DNA of 64,000 nt from Pachypanchax playfairii (lineage: Eukaryota; Chordata; Actinopteri; Cyprinodontiformes; Aplocheilidae), in NCBI GenBank assembly GCA_006937955.1, contig SSNP01000015.1, positions 2,799,006-2,863,005 on the forward strand. Direction: 5' to 3'. How positions within the stretch are numbered: the first letter of the stretch is position 1; every line of letters begins with the position of its first letter. The notes under the pieces are model-generated. The model saw only the letters and a program-made list of their open reading frames with translations. It had not been told where the DNA came from and ran no database searches. This document shows, piece by piece, positions 45,153-62,900 of the stretch. A program made the position numbers and the translations under genes.

Positions 45153-46266
45153 ATGGAGTAAGTCAAACTCTTGTTTTTAACTCCCTTCTTCTCAGCTCAG
45201 TTTACACTGTTGTGTGTAAATATCCAGGGATTTGGAGAGTTCCGCTAACTGACTGGTTCTCTTTTCACTCCATCTTGTTTATTATCTTTGAATTCAGGTT
45301 TAATTTCTGCTCGTTTGCCTCTACTTCCGTTTGTTGTTGTCATCAAACATCTTTGTAACTGTTTTTTTTTTCTGTAAACACGTGATCTACAGCCATTAAT
45401 ATTCTTATAATATCACAGATCTAATTGTTTTGCGAGTATTAACCAGTTATTGTTGTTGTTTTTACTCAGTGCAGTGGACTTTATACAATTATTGAAAACT
45501 CTGCAGCACAAAAAAGCAGCGAAAGTCTCCTTCATTTAGTCGATGTTGTAATCCGGGCTACTTAAGTGATCAAACAGCTGTGATTAATTTCAGAGGAACT
45601 TGGATTAGAAGCATCTGATCTGCATTAATCCAATTTAACCACCAGGGTGCCACTCACTTGAGAGACATGGTTACTGTGGAGCTTCTTATCAACAGTTGGG
45701 CCCTTGACAGCGTCACTGCAGGTCCCACGTGTGTTTTGAGGATGTGAAGTTGATGTTGCTTTGAGGCATTTTAAAGGGGAGGGGGCACTGACACCACCTC
45801 CCCTTTTTAGGACCTATTGTCTCATGGTTTGTGTCTTGGATTAGTTGTTTTGCTTTACCTCTGAAGTGTATTTGCAGTACATCTGTGTATTATAAATATG
45901 AATGACATGTTCATTTATGGGTGATTTCCTGATTGTTGCTTCATCCCGACACTTAAAGGCAGTGAGATCTCTGGCTGAGGGCAGCACAGATTGTTATCCG
46001 TTACTCCATCAGTTGACTGAAGAAGCTCTTTTAAAGTTGCGCAGCCCTCTGATCCTTGTTTTTGTTTACCCTCCAGGTTTCATTATGCTCACCCTGCCCT
46101 GCTCTCTGTGGCCCATCTGTCAGACCCCGCTCACTCTCAGCATATGCTCGGACTTGGACTGAATCAAAGCATCAGCAGACAAAATGATGGCAACATCGGC
46201 TCATGTTTGGAAGACTCTTCGTGTCTGCCCGGCAGACCCCCTCGCTCTCTCTCACCCACAGGCTAG
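45153..46266 (+). promoter_or_regulatory. atf5: atf5 uORF2, split by an intron and overlapping the main ORF
   Basis: An ATG at 45153 (A at -3, G at +4) is cut after five bases by a donor (ATGGA/GTAAGT). Joined to the acceptor at 46076, the frame continues from 46077 to the TAG at 46264-46266, giving 64 codons plus stop. It runs 83 nt past the main ATG (46184) in a different frame. This matches the inhibitory uORF2 of mammalian ATF5/ATF4, which must be bypassed during stress. Intron 1 therefore has to be removed for the regulatory uORF to exist. Confidence 0.82.
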
Positions 46267-48085
46267 CCACAGCCAATCACAGGGGTGCAGGGGGGAGGTG
46301 TCAGAGGAGAGCCAGCACTTAATTGGTGAGTTGCAGCTAGTGCGTTTTTTTTATATTTTTCCCCATTTCAGGTGGGCTCGGCACTGCAGCAGATTCGTCC
46401 TTCTTGAACAGTAAGTAAAAAACTAGCTACGTCTACTATATCGACGTTGGACAACTTGATTAAAAAACTACTTTGCATGTACGATGTCAGTCAGATTATG
46501 CTTTTACAAAATTTGAATTGCTTTGCTACTAATGAATGTTTCTATATTTGGATGAATGTAGTTGTTTTAGCTGTAACATTTTCTTCAACCAGTCATCTTG
46601 TAACGAACAACGTTTTTTTTTTCCCTCCTCGATAGGTGATGGTCTCACTGACTGGATGACGGAAGAAGTGGATTTCTCCTCGTACCTCCCAAACCCTCCT
46701 TCCCCTCCCTCCTCCACCAATGCCTCCCTTCCCCCTTCACCCCTTCAGAATGATATCCAGGTGCCCTCTGACTTGGAGGTCATGACCTCTTTGCTGCAGG
46801 AGGAACTCGCCCAACTAGAGGACTACTTCCTGTCTGAACCACTGCCAGAGAAAGGGCAGAGGTTGGGAAAATGCGACAGGGGTCCACTGCCGGTGGGTTC
46901 TCAGCCGTTCAGTCAACTGCCATACACATCATACTCTACATCCAACCAATCGGATTCCAACCCTCTTCTTGTTACCCTGGCAACCGGAGAGCTGGACCTG
47001 CTGAGCATCTGTGGCGGGCCGATTGGGCGATCCAAAATTCCAAGGCATGCCCCGTACAGCTGCAGTCGCCCCAGTGGGTGTGGTAGGAAACGGGTTGTTG
47101 ACACTGTCAGATTCAGTGAAGGCTACGACAACAGTTTGAGTTCCAAAGGAAGTAACTCAGGTATCTCTGCTGTGGCCATCGCAGGTAGTTACAGCTGTGC
47201 AGAGGATGACCAGCTGGTAGGGAAAAGCTACTGCCTGGGCAGCGCAGTCGAGGTCAGACGATGTGCAGGTTTACCCAAAGAAGAGAAAAACTGCTGTTTC
47301 ACTCAAGATGCGATCAGTGGTGCAAAGGTTGTTGGTGGTGGTTTTGGCTTTGGTGGTTCACTGGATTCCCAACATAAGAAAGAGGATGTGTTGATGTATA
47401 ACATGAGGGAAGTCAGCGGGAACAACGAGGTGCTGAGCAGCATCAAAACCAGCGTGGAAGTGACAAAAGCAACAGTTTCCTGGAAGACCGACGGCGGCGA
47501 AGGTTGCTATGTTCCAGCGGTACCACAGTCTGAGGCCTACCATAGCTTCTTAGGGAACATCAACGAACAGTTGAAATCGGAGAGTCTCCAAATACTCCAA
47601 CCTGATTTACACTGTAATTACCTTGAGCATCAAGCCCCAGAATGTTTTCTGATGACGAGGGAGAGTCTGAACCTGGACTCTCCAGGACACAGACAAGCAT
47701 GCAGGCTGAAAGAAGACCACTGCGCTGTGAAATACGAAGTGGACATCGTTCCACACGAAGGGGGGGAGCGGAAACAAAAGAAGAGAGATCAGAACAAAAC
47801 CGCCGCTCACAGGTAAACAGCTATTTTTGCCGAACAAAAGCCAAATGAAAAATCTTATTTTAGAAAAGAGAATCAATTTTTTTCCCCGCCTGATCCAGGT
47901 ATCGCCAGCGAAAAAGGGCGGAGCTTGATTCTTTGGAGGAGCAACTGCACTGCCTGGAGGGAAGGAACCGGGAGCTGCGTGACAAGGCGGAGTCCGTCGA
48001 ACGCGAAATCCAGTACGTTAAAGACCTGCTGATCGAGGTTTACAAGGCGCGCAGCCAAAGGCTCAAGCAGGACTCGACAGTGTGA
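46184..48085 (+). CDS. atf5: Activating transcription factor 5 (bZIP)
   Basis: ATF5 is a nuclear CREB/ATF-family bZIP factor acting in the integrated stress and mitochondrial unfolded-protein responses. Coding exons are 46184-46325, 46372-46410, 46636-47812 and 47899-48085 (514 residues), preceded by 5'-UTR exons ending at 45157 and starting at 46077. The start [14 protein letters not shown] is the first ATG after uORF2's ATG in the spliced mRNA. Residues after the third junction ([18 protein letters not shown]) match the conserved ATF5 activation-region motif. The basic region [19 protein letters not shown] and the zipper ending [20 protein letters not shown] distinguish ATF5 from ATF4. The protein is much longer than the 282-residue human one, owing to a long Ser/Gly-rich middle. 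The gene converges on stk36. Confidence 0.93.
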
Positions 48086-50380
48086 CATCAATTTCCTGCA
48101 AGTAACTTAAAGTCGAGCGTCACGGCAAAACAATGTGGAGTGTAGCGTTTTGAATTTAATGTTGTTTTTTCTATGGTGCGGGGGCAAATGCATGCTTTAA
48201 TAATGTAAATTAGTTTTGAAATCAACTTGCTTCCATTGATTTTCACTGTAAAAATCACTCAAGCCTTCACTGTGGCATTGCAACGCTTTGACTGACAATC
48301 ATCCTGGACGGATCTTCCTCTTTGTGAATTTTACTCATTTTATTTCTTTTTTTTTGTAAAAGTAATGTAATTTTTAAAAAAAGCAAGTTATATATTTTTT
48401 AATAGCCTTACATTGAAATTGATGTCAGCAATAGAACCTAATGGATTTTTTCTACTTCAGCTTTTTTCTTTTTTAATTACTGTTTGACTTTATGTGAGTA
48501 GTTTGTCAAATTTCTTTTCGGGTCAAGTCTCAGTCATTCTGAATCAAGTCATTATTTATCTTATTTTGGGTTTTTCTTTATTGGAGAATTCTGCAATCAG
48601 TCAATACATTTTCCAAAACTTTCTTAAATCCACAATGACAATCGTAAAAAGAATTACGGATTTGCAAACCTAAATCAAAACCCTTTTAGCTGCACTTTTA
48701 ATTGACTTAAATATTCATTACTTATTTTTAAGAATGTTATCTTGGTTTTATTTCTTTTCCTGGTCTCTACATCACTGTTTTTATGCAACAAGTCAAACCA
48801 CAGCAACATTTTCTAGCATTAGCAGCAACTAACGTGACCAAAATAAAATTAGTCCTTTACACTGTTTGAAGGTAAACTGTTTTTTTTTTTTTTTTTCTTG
48901 TGAAGTGGCTGTAATAATTTCTTCTTGCATATTGTAGTAAATAAAATGTATTTGCAGCTCAGGATCCACAGTTTATCTTCCAGATGGATAATCACAGCAG
49001 GAGACAGAACAAACTTGAGCCTCTTCTGCTTCTCCTTCATCCTTCTGTTAAAGATTTTAACCTGTTGTGTTGATATTGTAACTTTTTTAGCAGCTTCCCT
49101 TTGCATGTGTTTACAGTAATGTGCTTTCTGAAATAGATTCATTAGAGATTCAGAAATAAGTGGGATTGTTTCTCTAAACTCCTTGTTAAGGCAATAAGTT
49201 TTTTAGGCCCACGGCTAATCTGCACTAATTTATAAGAACTTTTTCTACGCTCAAGGAAAAAAATGTGTTCACTTTGTTTGTTTTAAATAAAATATTTCCC
49301 CTAAAATCTCCTGTTATTTTCATCAGTGACATCAACTAATTTATTTTGTAATTTGATGTTAATTTATCTGAGAACTATTTACACCATTTGATTTGTTGGT
49401 TTGTTTTTGCACATTTAGTTGGAGTTTATGTTGAATATCAGCGCTGGTTCTTCATGTGGATGTTTTCACCCCCCTGCGGTGGACTATCAGATAAGAATAA
49501 TACAACCAAACCAAAAATGCAACACATTATAACATGTTGTAAATTATCCACATATAGTCTAAACGTTTCTTTTGCGTGATGTACTTTTTTTTTATTTGAA
49601 AAATGAATAAAAATAAAGTGTGTTGAACTTGAATCAGTGTTTTCGGAGTTTTTCTTTCAGACCTGGAAATGACCGAAACGGCTTGTTTTCTTCTTCCTCT
49701 TCGACTAAGACACCAAATTAAAATCAATGAATTGGAAATCAGATTTTTTCCTTTAAATTATAGTATTTAAATTAAAAGGTTATAACGTCAGACTGGAGGT
49801 CGGGTTCATGAGTTCGAGGTAAACCGGCGTTTGTTTTTTACCGCGGCAGGGGACGATTTTGACACAGTTATAGTAACTTTATTAAACCTTAATATTTAGT
49901 TGATTTATTGGCAGATTAAAGAGGCACGATCCGTCCACGTTGGCGGCTGTTTAAGCTAAATGTTCTCACAGATAATTGTTTAAAGTTCCGAAACCCAAAA
50001 GGAACCTGAACGCAACTTTAAAGACACGTTTAGCGCCGCAGAGAAAAAACAGAAAATCTGCTGATAAACACAAACCAAGTTTTATTACGTTTTATTTTCA
50101 GGTAGAAAAGGGAGGAGAAATCAGTCCAGTAACATGTTGATTATGACCAGAAGATGTTTTACTGTAAATACATTTTTTCTCATGTTTTACTTTCATTTCA
50201 GGTCAACTGGTGTTTCTTCCAGCTGTATGAGAAGCTGCTGATAGTCACACTGTGGAGCGGCGTGAAGTGAAGCCTGGAAAAGTTTCCTTCTGGCACCAAG
50301 AGACACCAGGACCTTTAACGAGATGCCACAGATTGAACATATAAAATAATGTTGGTGATAAATAAAAACCTATAGTGATT
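48086..50380. other. Convergent 3' UTRs of atf5 (+) and stk36 (-)
   Basis: AT-rich sequence without ORFs of interest. For atf5, AATAAA occurs at 48842, near 49287 and at 49606-49617; the last is followed by a TG-rich stretch and would give a 1.5-kb 3' UTR. For stk36, AATAAA on the minus strand lies at 50086-50081, about 300 bases after the stop. Confidence 0.6.
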
Positions 50381-55552
<5,172 letters not shown>

Positions 55553-56939
55553 GTCTTCACCGCAGACTTACACTGCAACCAAAACAAACTCAACTTCAAC
55601 GCTATTAGCATAGGAAATTGAAAAAATAAACACAAGTTACACTTACGAACGAGTACTGAGCAGTAAGTTATGTTGACGACAGGGTTGGTCACTACGCTGC
55701 GTTACACTTTTAGTGACTAAAAATTCGACAGTACTAAAAAAAAGTATACAAAAAATTAATTTGACCTAACACACATGTAAAACTATATTCAAGACGTTTG
55801 TGTAATCTCGGTAGCTCATATTAATAGCAATTTAATTGTCCTGTGAAGCTAAAATAAGCAAATTTGAATCAGGCTTTTCTTTGGTCAACAAACCAACAGG
55901 GGTCCTTAAGCCTAGCAACGGCCGTTGAGTTCCTAGCAACAAAACAAAGCGCCAAATTGCGCGTGCAGAAAATCTGAAAAAAAAAAAATAAAAATGCAGC
56001 ATTACACTGTCTAAAAATACCAACTTAGTTTGGAGAATTTCAGTTTATAGAAAATCCGTTTATCACAAAAGTGTTTTGAATATTCGTTAATCAATAACAT
56101 GCATATATAGGCTAATGTAACGGATTATAGTAGGCCTAGCTAAAAGTTCTGATCAAAACTTCTACTAGGCTACATGTAACAAAGTCCAAACAGTGTTTGA
56201 AATTTATTTTCCACCACGTCTGCACTTGATCACCACATTGCAACGTGGATGTGGCAATGTATTTTACTGTCGTCCACCAGATGTCGTGTGTGTTTCACTC
56301 ACAGAGACCAAACAAAACCGGAAAATCTCAGAATTTTGATGTTATAGACACAATTTGTACCAAATTTAACTTAGTCCTAATTTAATCCACAGAGACACGT
56401 AGGGCCTATAGGTAGCCTACTAACTAGCCTATTTGCCAACGCTGGAAAAAAATGATGGAATTACTGATCTAACATGCTTCTGATGCAGTCAGTTGTTATT
56501 TTAGGAATAACTCAGTTTTCAGAATCGAGTTAAGGTGACTTCTTATTAGCAGTTTGATGCCCTGTGCAGATTAAGTGTTGTGTGATTTTCATGGGGAGAA
56601 AGCAGATTATTCAATAATCTCATATGCGTCCTCAGCTGCGCTGCGCATCCAATGAGCGCCTCCAGAAACTACCCCCCAGCCGCAGGGAGATTGTGTTTCT
56701 ATATTTTCACACATGACGAAAATGCATAAAGTCCACAGAAGGCAGCAGCACACTCAATCCTCACAGGTGGAAGATGGAAACAGGTCATGACCGGGAGGAG
56801 TTTTCTCTAAGTGGACTTCTACAACCGGCATCTTTTTAGAAACCCGCACTTTGGATCATGCTCCTCATTCTCATCTGCGGTTCTCGCTACTTCAACTGAG
56901 CTTCCAGATTTCATATGCTTTAGTTTATTCTGACGATTA
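55553..56939. promoter_or_regulatory. Divergent stk36 / adamts15 promoter region with RFX-like half sites
   Basis: The two genes are transcribed away from each other from this 1.4-kb stretch. Two copies of CCTAGCAAC (55911-55919 and 55932-55940), an RFX X-box half-site, lie about 360-390 bp upstream of the stk36 start. Such sites fit a ciliary gene. The right side contains no clear TATA box. Transcription start sites cannot be read from the sequence. Confidence 0.5.
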
Positions 56940-59900
56940 TTGAATTCACTGATGAATGGGACCATCGTCATGTTTGTCAGAACAACTTTTCTCCTCTGCT
57001 TGGTGCTCTCACTCCTAAAGTTTATTTGTTGCATGGAAAGTGAGATTTGCTTTCCGATAAGACTGGATGACAATGACAAGAGAGATTCTGACAATTATGT
57101 TGACATCAGTGATGGTAAATGTGTTATAAAGTTAAAAGCTTTCCAACAGGAATTAGTAATCGACTTGCAGCGAGATTCTGATTTTATTGCGCCTTCACTC
57201 TCGGACCAAGACGTATGGCTCCCAAACACTGATGTAAAACCGGACCTGAGCCGGTGCTTTTATTCAGGATATGTAAACGGTGACCAATTTTCCTACGCGG
57301 CTTTGAGCCTCTGTAGAGGTTTGAACGGTGCATTCGGCTTCCAAGGCTGGGAATATTTTATCAACCCGGTGCAAAATGACACCCAGAGCGCACAGGCTGC
57401 GCACATCATCCGGCGCAGAACCAGCAACCACCTCAAGCCCAGTCCAGCTTCTCGGTGCGCCGTGGAAAGTGATCTAAGCCTCTCCGTTGCGCAATCACTA
57501 GAGAAATACAAGCAACTGACAAACTACAACAATATAACCGAAATGACACTGAAGAGGATGGGGAGAGCCAAGAGGTTCGCCTCGGTCCCCAGATACGTGG
57601 AAACGCTCGTGGTGGCGGACGAGTCCATGGCACAGTTCCACGGCGATGACCTAAAGCACTACCTCTTGACGCTGATGTCAGTCGCAGCGAGACTCTACAA
57701 GCACCCCAGCATTCTAAACTCCATCAGCGTCACAGTTGTAAAGATCATGATCATATCCGAGGAGGATAAAGGTCCCATGGTGTCCGGGAACGCGGCCATG
57801 ACGCTGCGCAACTTCTGCATCTGGCAGAAAAAGATGAATAAAAACAACGACAAGCACCCGGACTACTGGGACACAGCGATTCTTTTTACCAGACAGGTAA
57901 AACAAATGAGTTCAGGTTATAAGTTAAAAGCAAGAGGATTCTAGTGGGGAAAATAATGTCACTTATAACTGAAAGAGGTTTTCCCTGAGAGGTCGTCCCT
58001 CTAAAATCCCCTTTGTCACCCTAAAGCGCACATTTCCCATCTGATGAGCTCACACTCAGTCTATTTTGATATCAGAGCGTTGACTCTGAATTAAAGCCAA
58101 AAAGCACATTTAAGAGCGCTTTTAATTTTTTCTTTTTTGGACTCACACACCTGACTTCAGATTTACTTGGTGAGACAATGTGAGCCATGAAGTAGACGTC
58201 CTTTCATTCAGAAGACTCTTGAAAACTTAAATCAGCTGCATACAAATTCAGTAGGTGAGAAGTATATCGTTTGTTCTGCTAAAATAAAACATGGACACAG
58301 TTTTAAAGCTGCCTCAAGCAGAATTTAAAAAGCCATACATGCAGTGAAACAGTGCTGTATGAGTTTTGGCTGCTGTCACTTATATGACGTGCGCTGCAGG
58401 CTTGTTATAATTTCAGCTTTACCGAATGTAATGAGCGTCAGAGCCCTTGGGGATGCACTTGTTGGAAGTGTCTTGTTTCTTTCAGCCCTTCCCATGATCC
58501 TCTGGTTGGGGTTTTTCCAGTCCTGCCTGCCACCCTGCCTGCTTCTCATTAAACAGGCTCCTAAAGGGAGGACTGGACAGTCTGGTGTTAGTTACTTATA
58601 TCAGAATAACATCACTGAATCTGAAACAAGCAGCTCAGAATGGGACGTTATGCATAGCTGCAGCCGCACGTGACATATACGTCTTCAGGGTTACAGATGG
58701 ATGCCTCTTAAGTGGTATTCTGCATGGAAGTATTTTCTTACCCAACATCTACATACGTGACAGGGTTTTGATCCATATGTGTACAGCTGATGCTATAAAC
58801 TCCACAGCCAGTGCAGATGACCCTAATAAACTGAACCAGACCTGCCTACAGTGAGTCATGTGGATGTAATTTGTAATATAAAGCAGAAAAAAACAAGCGA
58901 CGGGGGATTTGAATGACCTCATCTGCATTAATCAGCAGTTTGACGAACTGTAACAAGGACAGAAACAAGAAAGCATTAAAAAGAAATGGTCAAAATAAGA
59001 AAACAACGTTTTACATACAGCCAGGAGAGAATGTGGCAGAAGGGAATCCCCAAAACTCAAAGTCTTTCATGAGTTTTTATGATATTTAATCTGTCTGCAT
59101 TTTGCATTCTGCTTAATCTGATTACACAACCACATATAAACACACCAGACCTTATGTAGAAACATTTCCAGATACATTTTAGATCTGGTTTGCCGTTTAA
59201 TGCTTTAATTTGTTTATAGATATATTTTCCCCTTTTAGACTCCAGACATCAAACAATGTTTCTACATGCAGAAACTCAGTCAGCAGTCCATCCTCTGTGA
59301 ATTTATGGCATGATTCTCTTTAGTTTAGGTGAGTCATTTCGTTGTTTAACATGACTTTAAGCTGGCGTCCATCGTGAGCTGTTAACCAGCCTGCAGAGTA
59401 ATTTCGCTGCTTTTATGAAGACCAACTTGATGATGTCCAGAGGCAACTGCGGTTGTGTTTAAACTCTACAAACAGCCTGATTGCTGTGAAAAGAATGTTG
59501 CAAAATTACTCAGTTTATTATGCTACACAGACTGATTACTGCACAAGAATGGCCAAAAGATTAGATCTAACTATAAATCTGTATGTTTCCCTCAGGAGAG
59601 AGAGAGACTGTAGCTCAGAGCACACACCCTTGTTTGATAGAGAGATAGTGGGGGGAAAAATATGTCTGCCCATGTTTGGAAGTCTTAAACCCTGCCAATA
59701 TTAGCATCATTTTTTACAATGTTGGACCAAAAGCGCAATTTAAAAGAGTTAAAAGCATAAAATTTTGACAGATGTGAGAAGTAGGTCATCAGAAAGCACA
59801 AACTCCCTGACAGGGCTGTTTCTTCTCTCTTGTTCATCTTGCTGTTTTTTTACATTTTTTTGTACTCAGCTGGCCCAAGCTTTCACATGTCATCTCTGCA

Positions 59901-62900
59901 CATGAGCACATCTGGATTCTATTTGCACTGGTCAATGACTGCGGGTTTGTGGTTTATTCTTGGAAGGATCTGACTTAGTGCTGAAGATCTTCACCTGGCA
60001 CCATGTTTTATCATTGCTTTATGTACAGCAGAGGATTTTTAGGGGGAATGTTTGACATTCGTTTAGTAGTACACTGCACAGGAAATTCTGTTTCGGTACC
60101 AGGCAGATGGGCAGTTGTTTGTGGTATTTAGAGCTGATTTTGTCCTGTGATTATGGGGTTCAGGTCCAAGTAGACACTGGCTAAGACTTGGATTTAAAAC
60201 TCTGTGGTCAAGAAATAGGTCATCTGGAAACTCAGCCCGGCCATGGAAATGTTATGGCTGGGGACAGTTGCATGACATCATAGAAGAAGATGTGCTCTAA
60301 ACACTGTTGACCAGAGCTGGCCTGAGCTTGTATTGGGCCCTAAGGAGAATTTATTTGGGGGCCGTCTCCCACTCAACAACGCAACACACCTAACATCTCT
60401 TTATATTGTGGGTTTGATCGTTTGTACAGTCACCACAGTGCAGTGAGCCAACAATGAATTCACTAAATTTAAGATACATTACTTTATAAATAAAAAGCAC
60501 TTAGAAAAAAGTGTTAATTTAGAATTTATATTTGTTATTTTGGTTTCCGTAACGATTCTGTCGCTCAGAAGTTGAAATTGTCTAAACAGAGAATGAAAAT
60601 GATCCATCAAGAATTTTCTATGGTTTTTACATTTTTAAAAACAGTTAATCCAGGAAATGTTCAGGTCTAGTAGTATTTTATTCCAGCTGCTTACATAGTA
60701 CTAGTTTGAAAAGTGAAAAGTACAAAAAAATGATGGTTTATTTAATCAATTTTCTGAATTTTAAAGATGTAAATGTTGTTTTTGATTCATTCCTTTGTTT
60801 AATGTTATTGATCAATGTGGAGTGGAAGGTATTATTGAACAGTACTGAACCTTTTTCCAATCCCTAACACACCAGCAGACAGTCTGAAGGGGGGGGGGGG
60901 GTTCATCATGTTACTGCTATAAATTAAACCTTGCTATTTTTTGGTGTAATAACATTAGATTAAATCAAGTTAATTTCCAAAGTCTGTCAGCAAGTTAACA
61001 TCCCTACAAAACAAGCTGCAGAAAGTTCCATATAAACTTGCTTCTTCATTTCAAAGTTGAGTAACTCAGTCCCAAAAATTCCTCGCATTAGATTTACAAA
61101 TTTGCCAAAAAATCAATTGAACTGTGCTTTAAGGTTCCAAGAAGATTTTATTTTAACTGTAAATTTGGGTTTTATAAATATGAAGCCAGTCTAACTCTAG
61201 GTGTGTCCCTGTTTTGTAAATCCAATGTTTAAACCTTAATCATAGAGCAGCCATTGGTCAAAATGAGCTGATAGTCCCTTGGAAGCAGAAGCCCATTATT
61301 TTACATTATTGAGCCAAATGTCGTGCTTTTTTCCAACATCAGCTTTCTGCAAGAAGAAAAATAATAATAACTCAGCAAGTTTTACCTTTTGTAAGATCGC
61401 GCCATAATTCCTGGTTGTTTATATCAGGTTTCCATTGCTCCAAAGTGCTGTGTTGTTTAATTCCAGGACCTTTGTGGAGCATCGACCTGTGACACTCTTG
61501 GTATGGCAGATGTCGGCACCATGTGTGACCCAAAGAGAAGCTGCTCTGTGATCGAAGATGACGGCCTCCCTTCTGCCTTCACCACTGCTCATGAGCTTGG
61601 TACGCAACTGTCTACAGATCTAGTGTATGTACTATAGATCACATCTAATATCTCATTCCTTCTCAACAGGACATGTGTTCAACATGCCGCACGACAACGT
61701 GAAAGCATGTGAGGACGTGTTTGGGAAACTGCAGGTCAACCACATGATGTCTCCCACACTTATTCAGATAAATCGCACCAGCCCCTGGTCCCCCTGCAGC
61801 GCTGCTATCATCACTGAATTCCTGGATAGTGGACATGGTGAGTTTACTGCATTAGACTGCAAACAGACCTGAAGGCAAAACTGAGATGAACACAAAGCAG
61901 CGATGATTAATAAACATGCTGCAGAGACCACATCCTCATAACAAACATCAATTATCATTAAAAATATGGTTGTTCTTTCTGAAAACTGAGTTTTTTTTTT
62001 GTTTAATGCTTCAAATTCCAAAAACAGGCAACATATAAGAGTGTAAGTGAAGGATGGATCTGACAGAGTGCTCAGGGAGAAGGACTTGCTATAACTAAAA
62101 GGAGATTCACTCGTTTAGGTTGCAGGTTGTTTGCCAAACAGACCAGACCACAGGACTTGGCTCGAGAGCAATCCTAAACTTTTATTTTAAAACTGCACCC
62201 ACATCTGTCCCAAATTATAGGGCTTGGTCTTGGGATAGTCACCCCTGTGGTTTGGACAAGAGGTGCATATATCCAGTACTTCCCATGTAGTTTTACTCCA
62301 AATAGACAAATGATTTTTTTGCTTTTTTATGTGCAAATTTTGTAGATGATATTTTAAAAAAGAAGAACACAGACTAGTGAAGGAACGAGACACATAAAAG
62401 AATGTTTTTGGCTTTGTCAGTAAGTGATTTCTTGTGTTGTGACCAGAGGTGAGGCCCAGTATATTGAGTGCAGAGAGGTTTGTTTAAACAGCACTGAACT
62501 ATCAGCCAATTAGTCTGTTTCTTCTGCCAAATTTGATGTGAAATGGAAATAAACAAGTCTGCCACCAGCTGATGCTCATTCGGTCACTGACTTATCTGCT
62601 GAGACGTGACCACAAGAAAAACAGCCTGACAAACAACTCAGAAATCACAGTTGTTACTTTCCACATCCCTGTTTTTAAATGTGAAGATTCCCGAGGAAGA
62701 GATGTTGTGTTTGCTAAAATAAAAGAAACATTTGGCTGCCATTTATATTTAATAGCAACCATGTTTTGACCTTTTCACTCCTTGCTAGATGTCTGTAATT
62801 TTGAAATCTAATCTAAAGATCTAACATTGTCTCACAAGCCCGCCTGTGTAGCAAATTATGCAACAAGGGTGGGCTTGTGGGTTTTATATGAAGAGTTAAA

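Noticed and set aside
46536..46635. Upstream extension of the atf5 large-exon ORF
   Set aside because: It lies before a good acceptor at 46635 that joins in phase with the small exon 46372-46410; intronic.
49776..49830. tRNA-derived SINE-like fragment (GAGTTCGAGGT, like a B box)
   Set aside because: Too short and without a matching A box or tail; could be chance.
58344..58854. Two overlapping ORFs in adamts15 intron 1
   Set aside because: No domain, no splice signals of the right phase, and a composition like the surrounding intron.
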